From positions 1 through 18,743 of the forward strand of contig JBBKWG010000063.1 of assembly GCA_037968835.1 (NCBI GenBank): a stretch of 18,743 nucleotides of DNA, read 5' to 3'. Below the pieces are notes generated by a model. The model was given only the letters and a program-made list of their open reading frames with translations. It made no database searches and was not told the DNA's origin. Below are positions 13,206 through 18,743 of the stretch, in pieces. Source of the DNA: JBBKWG01 sp037968835 (GTDB lineage: Bacteria > Pseudomonadota > Alphaproteobacteria > Rhodobacterales > Rhodobacteraceae). Positions within the stretch are counted from its first letter, which is position 1; each line of letters starts with the position of its first letter. The position numbers and the translations under genes were made by a program.

Positions 13206-15530
13206 ATGACCGACGCGCCCGATACCCCCAAGATCGACCCTCCGAACGATCCGATGAATGTTTCCGAACCGTTGCGTCGGGCGATCGGCGACCGGTATCT
13301 GACCTATGCGCTCAGCACGATCATGCACCGCGCGCTGCCCGATGCGCGCGACGGGTTGAAACCGGTCCACCGCCGGATTCTTTATGCGATGCGCGAATTG
13401 CGGCTGTCGTCCACCGGCGGTTTCCGCAAGTCCGCGAAGATTTCCGGCGACGTGATGGGCAATTACCATCCGCACGGGAACCAGGCGATTTACGACGCGA
13501 TGGCGCGTCTGGCGCAGGATTTCAACGTCCGCTATCCGTTGGTCGACGGACAGGGCAATTTCGGCAACATCGACGGCGACAACCCTGCCGCCGAGCGTTA
13601 CACCGAAGCGCGCCTGACCGCCGCCGCCGAAGCCCTGATGGAGGGGCTGACCGAGAACGCGGTCGATTTCCGACCCAATTACGACGGCACGCTGGAAGAA
13701 CCGATTGTTCTGCCCGCGGCGTTTCCAAACCTGCTGGCGAACGGTTCCAGCGGTATCGCGGTCGGCATGGCGACCAATATTCCGCCGCATAACCTTTCTG
13801 AACTGTGCGACGCCTGCATCCATCTGGCCAAGGCGAAGAACTCGGAAAGTGTTCGCGACGACACCCTGATCGAGATGGTGAAGGGCCCGGACTTTCCGAC
13901 CGGCGGAATCATCGTCGAACCGCAGGAGAATATCTACGAGGCCTACCGGACCGGCCGCGGCGGTTTCCGGGTTCGTTGCCGCTGGGAGGTCGAGGATCTG
14001 GGGCGCGGTCAGTGGCAGATCATCGTCACCGAGATACCGTATCAGGTCCAGAAATCCCGACTGATCGAAAAGCTGGCCGAAGTCATCCAGACCAAGAAGG
14101 TGCCGATTCTGGGCGACGTGCGCGATGAAAGCGCCGAGGATATTCGCATCGTTCTGGAACCGCGGTCGCGCAATGTGGCGCCCGAAGTTCTGATGAACAT
14201 GCTGTTTCGCAATTCCGATCTGGAAACCCGGTTTTCGCTGAACATGAACGTGCTGATCGACGGCGTGACGCCCAAGGTCTGCTCGCTCAAGGAAGTTCTG
14301 CGCGCGTTTCTCGACCATCGCCGCGAAGTGCTGCACCGCCGCTCGAAGCACCGGCTGGACAAGATCGACCATCGGCTGGAGGTGCTTGAAGGCTTCATCA
14401 CCGCGTTTCTGAACCTCGACCGCGTCATCGACATCATCCGTTACGACGACGAGCCGAAAGAGGCCTTGATGCGCGAGGATTGGTCGGTTCCCCACATCCG
14501 CGCCACGTCCGAGGCCGATTACGTCAGCCCGGCTCCCGGCGAGGGTGAACTGAGCGAGGTTCAGGTCGACGCGATCCTGAACATGCGCCTGCGTTCGCTT
14601 CGCCGTCTGGAAGAAATGGAGTTGCGCCGCGAATACGACGATCTTCTGAAAGAACGCGCCGAACTTGAAGACCTGCTGGCCGACGAGGGCCTGCAATGGG
14701 CGCATATCAGGAACGAACTGGCTCAAATCAAAAAAGCCTTCGGCAAGGATTATGAACACGGCGCCCGCCGAACGACATTTGCCGAGGCCGCGATGGTCGA
14801 AGAGGTGCCGCTGGAAGCCATGATCGACCGCGAACCGATCACGGTGGTCTGCTCGCAAATGGGGTGGATCCGCGCGATGAAAGGCCACATCGCGCCGGAT
14901 CAGGAGCTGAAATTCAAGGACGGCGATGCGCCGAATTTCTTCATCCACGCCGAAACAACCGACCGGCTACTGGTGTTCGGCTCGAACGGACGTTTCTACA
15001 CCGTCAGCGCCTCCAGTCTGCCCGGCGGTCGTGGCATGGGCGAACCGCTGCGTCTGATGGTGGATCTTCCCAACGAGGCCGAGATCGTCGCGCTGTTCAT
15101 TCATGCGCCGGGTCGCAAGCTGCTGGTCGCTTCAAGCGCGGGCGATGGCTTTGTCGTGCCCGAGGACGAAGTTCTGGCCCAGACCCGTAGCGGCAAGCAG
15201 GCGCTGAACGTGAAGGGCGACAACCGCGCCGCGATTTGCAAGGCGGTCGAGGGCGACACGGTGGCCGTCGTCGGCGAGAACCGAAAGATGCTGCTTTTCC
15301 CGATCGCCGAACTGCCCGAAATGACGCGTGGCAAAGGCGTGCGGCTTCAGAAATACAAGGACGGCGGCTTGTCGGACGCGCGCACATTCACCTTGGCCGA
15401 GGGTCTGCAATGGCTCGATCCGGCCGGGCGAACCCGTCACGTCACCGAACTGGACGAATGGCAGGGTGCGCGGGCCAGCGCCGGACGCATGGCGCCGCGC
15501 GGGTTCCCGCAGGACAACCGGTTTACCTGA
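13206..15530 (+). CDS. parC: DNA topoisomerase IV subunit A
   Basis: A 774-residue type II topoisomerase subunit that cuts and rejoins DNA for chromosome decatenation, working with ParE, which is not in the window. The winged-helix/tower part runs from about 20 to 480. DARDGLKPVHRRILYAM (47-63) and GGFRKSAKISGDVMGNYHPHG (71-91) are typical, and the catalytic tyrosine is Tyr132 in ERYTEARL. The C-terminal beta-pinwheel (about 540-750) has repeats ending GRGMGEPLRLM and GKGVRLQKYKDGG. Length and the alphaproteobacterial style favour ParC over the longer GyrA. In the quinolone region, Asn92 and Gln93 stand where E. coli ParC has Asp79 and Ser80, while acidic Asp97 remains. I choose the ATG at 13206; GTG at 13167 is open but adds non-homologous residues. 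The ribosome site is weak. The DUF898 gene follows after three bases. Confidence 0.95.
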   Translation: MTDAPDTPKIDPPNDPMNVSEPLRRAIGDRYLTYALSTIMHRALPDARDGLKPVHRRILYAMRELRLSSTGGFRKSAKISGDVMGNYHPHGNQAIYDAMARLAQDFNVRYPLVDGQGNFGNIDGDNPAAERYTEARLTAAAEALMEGLTENAVDFRPNYDGTLEEPIVLPAAFPNLLANGSSGIAVGMATNIPPHNLSELCDACIHLAKAKNSESVRDDTLIEMVKGPDFPTGGIIVEPQENIYEAYRTGRGGFRVRCRWEVEDLGRGQWQIIVTEIPYQVQKSRLIEKLAEVIQTKKVPILGDVRDESAEDIRIVLEPRSRNVAPEVLMNMLFRNSDLETRFSLNMNVLIDGVTPKVCSLKEVLRAFLDHRREVLHRRSKHRLDKIDHRLEVLEGFITAFLNLDRVIDIIRYDDEPKEALMREDWSVPHIRATSEADYVSPAPGEGELSEVQVDAILNMRLRSLRRLEEMELRREYDDLLKERAELEDLLADEGLQWAHIRNELAQIKKAFGKDYEHGARRTTFAEAAMVEEVPLEAMIDREPITVVCSQMGWIRAMKGHIAPDQELKFKDGDAPNFFIHAETTDRLLVFGSNGRFYTVSASSLPGGRGMGEPLRLMVDLPNEAEIVALFIHAPGRKLLVASSAGDGFVVPEDEVLAQTRSGKQALNVKGDNRAAICKAVEGDTVAVVGENRKMLLFPIAELPEMTRGKGVRLQKYKDGGLSDARTFTLAEGLQWLDPAGRTRHVTELDEWQGARASAGRMAPRGFPQDNRFT

Positions 15531-15533
15531 GCG

Positions 15534-16718
15534 GTGGCGAGCGACCTGGGCATCGTTTTCTCCGGTCAGCGCGGACCGCTTTTCCGCATGGCGATGCGCA
15601 TGGGCGCGCTGAGTGTCCTGACGCTTGGCATCTACCGTTTCTGGATGAAAACCCGGCTGCGCCGCTACTATTGGTCGGCGATACGCCCCGGCGGCCATCC
15701 GATGGAATACGTTGGCGAGCCACTGGAGAAGCTTCTGGGCTTCTTTATCGCCGTCGTCGTGCTGGCCTTTTATATCGGCATCGTGAACCTGGTGCTGATG
15801 TTCATCAGCTTCTCGCTGTTTGACGGGAACTACGCCGCCTATCTCGCCAGCTTCGTCGGCGTCATTCCGATCTGGTTTTACGCCCGCTATCGCGCCCGCC
15901 GCTATGTTCTGGCCCGAACCCGCTGGCGCGGCATCCGTTTCGGCGTCGAGCCTGCCGCATGGGGCTATGCCTGGCGGGCAATGCTTCTGTGGGCTCTGAC
16001 AATCGCGTCGGCCACGCTGTTCTGGCCGCTGATGACGTTCCGGCTCGAGAAATACCGCATTGACCGGACCTGGTACGGTGATCGCCAATTGTCGCAAGGC
16101 GGAGACGCGCGAATGCTTGTGAAAGGGATGATCCCGGTCTGGATTATCCTTGCGGCGGGCGCTTCCGTTGGCATTTTTGTCGATCCCGGCGAAGGGATTC
16201 AGTTCGTTGTCGGGTTCGCGATACTCGCGCTGCCGCTGCTCGCGATTGCCTTTGCGTGGTATTCGGTGCGCAGTTTCCGACTTCTGACGGCCCACAAGAT
16301 GGCCGGGGATATCCGGTTCGTGTCGAAAGCCAGCGCGCCGCGCGTCATCGGCATCTACTTGCTGGGTTACAGCGCGACCGCGATATTGACCGGCATCGCG
16401 GCAGCCGCCGTCAGCTTCGGCTGGCTGATTGCATTGTTCGCAACTTCGGGCGAGGGATTTTCATTCGAACAATTCGACGCGATTGCCGCACCCGGTCTGC
16501 CGCTGCAAATCGTCGGGTTCGTGATTTACTTCTTCGTGTTCGTCATCTGGTCCGCGCTGCGTCACGTATTCATCACCATGCCGCTCTGGCGCCACTATGC
16601 CGAGACGTTGGAAATACTTGATACAATGTCGTTGCCGGGCATCCGCCAGCGCGACCGTGACGAGCACCGCGAGGCGGAAGGCTTTGCCGAAGCGCTTGAT
16701 CTGGGGGCCGCGATATGA
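15534..16718 (+). CDS. DUF898 (YjgN family) polytopic membrane protein
   Basis: A 394-residue inner-membrane protein of the DUF898/YjgN family, with no known function. About eight hydrophobic segments are visible (roughly 20-37, 66-93, 101-117, 147-169, 196-215, 222-243, 271-302 and 322-343). The family motif of a short helix followed by an Arg/Tyr-rich strip is seen as GIYRFWMKTRLRRYYW (32-47), YARYRARRYVLARTRWRG (116-133) and LMTFRLEKYRIDRTWYG (166-182), suggesting an internally repeated design. The C-terminal 35 residues are polar and cytosolic-looking. The start is GTG at 15534, three bases after the parC stop, with no strong ribosome site, so it may depend on parC translation. Its stop overlaps the M48 peptidase start (ATGA). 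The pairing with M48 suggests joint work on membrane or envelope proteins, which is inference. Confidence 0.87.
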   Translation: MASDLGIVFSGQRGPLFRMAMRMGALSVLTLGIYRFWMKTRLRRYYWSAIRPGGHPMEYVGEPLEKLLGFFIAVVVLAFYIGIVNLVLMFISFSLFDGNYAAYLASFVGVIPIWFYARYRARRYVLARTRWRGIRFGVEPAAWGYAWRAMLLWALTIASATLFWPLMTFRLEKYRIDRTWYGDRQLSQGGDARMLVKGMIPVWIILAAGASVGIFVDPGEGIQFVVGFAILALPLLAIAFAWYSVRSFRLLTAHKMAGDIRFVSKASAPRVIGIYLLGYSATAILTGIAAAAVSFGWLIALFATSGEGFSFEQFDAIAAPGLPLQIVGFVIYFFVFVIWSALRHVFITMPLWRHYAETLEILDTMSLPGIRQRDRDEHREAEGFAEALDLGAAI

Positions 16719-17827
16719 GCGGTGCAGCGCAGAATTTCGCCGATTTCTTCGATGGAAAGACCGCCGTCGCGCGCCGGGTTGCCTATGCCATCGACAATGC
16801 GTCCGGAACCCTGTCAATCACGCCGCCCGAAGCAGCCGCGATGTTCTGGCGTTTCGAGAAATTGCGCGAAGTCCCCGATCAGGCCGCGCGCGGCCAGCTT
16901 GTCGTGACCACCGTCGATCATCCGCTTATGCGGTTGCACATCATCGACAAGAACGACGTTTCCGATCTGCGGCCACTGGCAAGGGATCTGCGTCTGAAAC
17001 CGCCGGTACGTGGAAAGAGCCGGGTCTTGTTCTGGGCCGCCGGGGCCGTGGCCGCCGTTTTTGCAATTGTCTTCGTTCTGGTTCCCGTCATGTCCGATCA
17101 ACTGGCGCGCATCCTGCCCCCAAGTGGCGAACAGGCGCTGGGCGAGGCGACGCTTGGTCAAATCCAGTCGGCGCTCAGCAATGAAATGACGGGGCTGGTT
17201 CCGACCTGCGATGCACCGGACGGGCTCGACGCCTTGGAGCAGATGCGCGAGGCCGTCGAGGGCGCAAACGATGGGCTGCCCTATCCTGTGCGCGTGACCG
17301 TTCTCGATCACGACATGATCAATGCTTTTGCGCTGCCCGGTGGTCAGGTGGTGTTCTTTCGCGGTATGATTGACGCCGCCGAGAACCCCGACGGAATCGC
17401 CGCGGTCATGGCCCACGAAATCGGCCATGTTGCGGCGCGTGACCCGACCCGCATCGCGCTTCGCTCGGCCGGATCGCTGGGCGTTCTCGGCCTGTTGTTC
17501 GGGGATTTCGCGGGCGGGGCGGTCGTTCTGCTACTGATCGAACAGCTTATCCAGGCCGAATACAGTCGCGACGCTGAAGCCGCCGCCGATGCATTCGCCA
17601 TCGCCCGACTGCGCGATGCCGACATCAATCCAGCCGCGCTTGGTGACCTGTTTCAGGTCCTGCGCGACGAATATGGCGATGTCGAGGGCATCGCCGCGCA
17701 TTTCACCAGCCACCCCGCGCTGGGCGATCGTATCGCCGCCGCGCGCGCCGCTGGTGCGGAGATGGGCGACACCCGGCCTGTGCTGAACGCCACGCAATGG
17801 GCTGCCCTTCGCGCGATCTGCGACTGA
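16715..17827 (+). CDS. M48 family zinc metallopeptidase, membrane-anchored
   Basis: A 370-residue metallopeptidase of family M48 (HtpX/Ste24/BepA group). The zinc site is HEIGH with His234, Glu235 and His238; the third ligand is probably Glu288 in YSRDAEAAAD. FALPGGQVVFFRGMI at 205-219 is the conserved strand before the active helix. The N-terminal 100 residues form a soluble domain (FFDGKTAVARRVAYAID and onward), followed by one membrane helix at about 104-126, then the protease domain, so the catalytic part is probably periplasmic. A hydrophobic stretch at 252-280 is part of the M48 fold. The ATG at 16715 overlaps the DUF898 stop by four bases, strong evidence of translational coupling. Likely job: cleaving misfolded or specific membrane or envelope proteins. 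The target is unknown. Confidence 0.92.
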   Translation: MSGAAQNFADFFDGKTAVARRVAYAIDNASGTLSITPPEAAAMFWRFEKLREVPDQAARGQLVVTTVDHPLMRLHIIDKNDVSDLRPLARDLRLKPPVRGKSRVLFWAAGAVAAVFAIVFVLVPVMSDQLARILPPSGEQALGEATLGQIQSALSNEMTGLVPTCDAPDGLDALEQMREAVEGANDGLPYPVRVTVLDHDMINAFALPGGQVVFFRGMIDAAENPDGIAAVMAHEIGHVAARDPTRIALRSAGSLGVLGLLFGDFAGGAVVLLLIEQLIQAEYSRDAEAAADAFAIARLRDADINPAALGDLFQVLRDEYGDVEGIAAHFTSHPALGDRIAAARAAGAEMGDTRPVLNATQWAALRAICD

Positions 17828-17866
17828 CACCATTGCGGCGCGAGGCCTCTCAGGCTAGGTCTCGCC

Positions 17867-17880
17867 CCCAAACGGTTGGG
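17867..17880 (+). promoter_or_regulatory. Small hairpin at the lipoprotein ribosome site
   Basis: CCCAA (17867-17871), four bases, then TTGGG (17876-17880) can fold into a stem whose right arm covers the first G bases of the GGGAGG ribosome site (17878-17883) of the lipoprotein gene. A larger imperfect hairpin (GCGAG...CTCGC, 17840-17865) lies just before it. Either could damp translation or reflect weak termination after the M48 gene; neither has a T-run. Confidence 0.35.
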
Positions 17881-17888
17881 AGGCACCT

Positions 17889-18533
17889 ATGGCACACCGA
17901 ATTCTGGCGCTCTTGGGCATTCTGGTACTGACGGCCTGCGCCGCGGAGGACGACCTGTCGCTGGCGCCGGAGCCGCTGGGTCAGTTTCGCCTTGGCCACA
18001 ACATCGCGATTGCAGACAAAGTCGTAAAAGGCCCGTTTTCTCGCGAGTTCACCGAAACCCAGCTTGAAGCATCGGTCCAGAACGCCGTTGCCCAAAGGCT
18101 GCGCCGCTACGACGGCGACGGGCTTTATCACCTTGGAATAGTCGTCGGCGGTGTCGTTCTGGCGCAGCCGGGGATTCCAGTGGTCTATGCCCCTCGCTCG
18201 GTGATGATCGTGGACGTGACGGCGTTCGATAACACGACGCAGAAAAAGCTGAACGAAGAACCGCACCGCATCACGGCGGGGGAGGGTCTGCGCAACTCCG
18301 TTCCCATTCTTGGTTCAGGCTATGTGCGCTCGCCGGAAGAGCAGCTTGAAAACCTGTCGCTTGTCGTCGCCCGCCAGATCGAGGACTGGCTGCGCGAGAA
18401 CGAGGAATGGTTCGCGCCGCGCCCCGATCAGGTTCGTGTCCCCTACACTGTCGCGACGCCTCCGCCCCCCATCGAGGTCGATCAGGTTGCCGACGCGACG
18501 GACACCGAGACGGCGGACTCCACAGCCAACTGA
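17889..18533 (+). CDS. Putative lipoprotein, DUF6778-like
   Basis: A 214-residue predicted lipoprotein. The signal MAHRILALLGILVLTAC ends in the lipobox LTAC with lipid-carrying Cys17, so the mature protein should be anchored in a membrane facing the periplasm. The body has GQFRLGHNIAIADKVVKGPFSRE, DGLYHLGIVVGGVVLAQPGIPVV and KLNEEPHRITAGEG, which resemble a Rhodobacterales lipoprotein family I recall as DUF6778; function unknown. The tail (about 185-214) is Pro/Asp/Thr-rich and probably disordered. The start is the ATG at 17889 with a strong GGGAGG ribosome site. It is 61 bases after the M48 gene on the same strand and could share its transcript. Name certainty is moderate; the lipoprotein nature is clear. 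Confidence 0.82.
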   Translation: MAHRILALLGILVLTACAAEDDLSLAPEPLGQFRLGHNIAIADKVVKGPFSREFTETQLEASVQNAVAQRLRRYDGDGLYHLGIVVGGVVLAQPGIPVVYAPRSVMIVDVTAFDNTTQKKLNEEPHRITAGEGLRNSVPILGSGYVRSPEEQLENLSLVVARQIEDWLRENEEWFAPRPDQVRVPYTVATPPPPIEVDQVADATDTETADSTAN

Positions 18534-18536
18534 TGC

Positions 18537-18565
18537 TTGATTTTCGCTGACCACTCGCATAGATG
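18537..18565 (+). promoter_or_regulatory. Possible tuf promoter
   Basis: TTGATT (18537-18542), 17 bases, then TAGATG (18560-18565) lie just after the lipoprotein stop and 60 bases before the tuf ATG. The -35 is good and the -10 only partial (CATAGAT context). A strong housekeeping gene would be expected to have its own promoter here, which supports the call. Confidence 0.4.
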
Positions 18566-18583
18566 GCCCGCGATAGTGACCCC

Positions 18584-18599
18584 GGGCCAATTGTGGCCC
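18584..18599 (+). repeat. Leader hairpin before tuf
   Basis: GGGCCA-ATTG-TGGCCC forms a 6-base stem with a four-base loop, 25 bases before the tuf ATG. Its left arm can instead pair upstream: GGCCCG at 18565-18570 is complementary to CGGGCC at 18583-18588, so the two hairpins exclude each other in read-through RNA. No T-run follows directly, so it is not a standard terminator. Confidence 0.45.
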
Positions 18600-18624
18600 C
18601 CTGACTTCAGAGGCGTTTTGGGAT

Positions 18625-18743
18625 ATGGGCAAGGCAAAGTTTGAACGGAATAAACCGCACGTCAACATCGGCACGATTGGCCACGTTGACCACGGCAAGA
18701 CGACGCTGACGGCGGCGATCACGAAGTACTTCGGGGATTTCCA
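18625..18743 (+). CDS. tuf: Elongation factor Tu, N-terminal part
   Basis: A partial gene with the first 39 codons; the rest lies beyond the right edge. EF-Tu is the GTPase that brings aminoacyl-tRNA to the ribosome. The translation MGKAKFERNKPHVNIGTIG, followed by HVDHGKTTLTAAITKYFGDF, is unmistakable, with the P-loop GHVDHGKT at 19-26. Residue 2 is Gly, where the usual bacterial start is MAK. The ribosome site is weak (TTGGGAT). Neither fusA nor rps genes lie upstream, so this may be a copy standing apart from the str operon, perhaps one of two tuf genes; what lies downstream cannot be seen. A possible promoter and a leader hairpin precede it. Confidence 0.97.
   Translation, partial: MGKAKFERNKPHVNIGTIGHVDHGKTTLTAAITKYFGDF

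Noticed and set aside
13200..14948. Very long open frame (582 codons) on the minus strand opposite parC
   Set aside because: It is the antisense reflection of GC-rich parC codons, has no recognisable domain, and parC itself is certain.

Overview
The window reads as a chromosomal segment of a GC-rich alphaproteobacterium, most likely Rhodobacterales (Roseobacter/Paracoccaceae type). The reasons are the ChvI-ChvG-HprK-RapZ-EIIA-HPr gene order, a very short HPr kinase, an alphaproteobacterial ParC, families I associate with this order (DUF2161, DUF6473, a DUF6778-like lipoprotein, a 68-residue HIG1-type protein), many GTG starts, and the first 39 codons of EF-Tu. The assignment comes from remembered family resemblance, not from a database search. 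I see no prophage, insertion sequence, CRISPR array, tRNA or rRNA. Most of the segment is housekeeping and regulatory.

Layout. 1-1774: the 5' end of a family II (Mn-dependent) inorganic pyrophosphatase on the minus strand, divergent from a DUF2161 putative nuclease/phosphodiesterase and a TauE/SafE-type exporter. 1775-2134: a relatively AT-rich leader with three GANTC sites, short repeats and a possible 15-codon, very basic upstream ORF. 2135-6616: a tightly packed six-gene operon joining the ChvI/ChvG envelope-stress two-component system to a regulatory phosphotransfer branch (HprK, RapZ, EIIA, HPr). No sugar permease or Enzyme I is present here. 6663-12449: a mainly minus-strand metabolic block (SDR, HIG1-type protein, PduO-type cobalamin adenosyltransferase, EtfB, EtfA, 3-hydroxybutyryl-CoA dehydrogenase), interrupted by two opposite-strand genes (a VOC protein and a DUF6473 protein). 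12539-13057: a small membrane-anchored SH3-domain protein on the minus strand. 13206-18533: plus-strand parC, a DUF898 membrane protein, an M48 metallopeptidase overlapping it by four bases, then a lipoprotein. 18625-end: tuf with its own probable promoter and a leader hairpin.

How the parts may work together. ChvG/ChvI would sense periplasmic or acid stress. HprK phosphorylates HPr on a serine, EIIA and HPr carry PTS phosphate, and RapZ is an RNA-binding or regulatory partner, so the operon looks like a link between envelope state and carbon/phosphate status. EtfAB with Hbd serve fatty-acid, butyrate or polyhydroxybutyrate-type acyl-CoA oxidation, and the cobalamin adenosyltransferase supports B12-dependent acyl-CoA mutases. 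DUF898 with M48 looks like an uncharacterised membrane-protein or envelope maintenance pair.

There is no clear new defence or mobile system. The items most worth a second look are the DUF6473 protein, which carries SGNH-hydrolase-like motif spacing and whose 3' end is written through the etfA terminator; the DUF898/M48 pair; the basic upstream ORF before chvI; an intrinsic Asn/Gln pair in the quinolone-determining region of ParC; and the inverted repeats in several intergenic regions.
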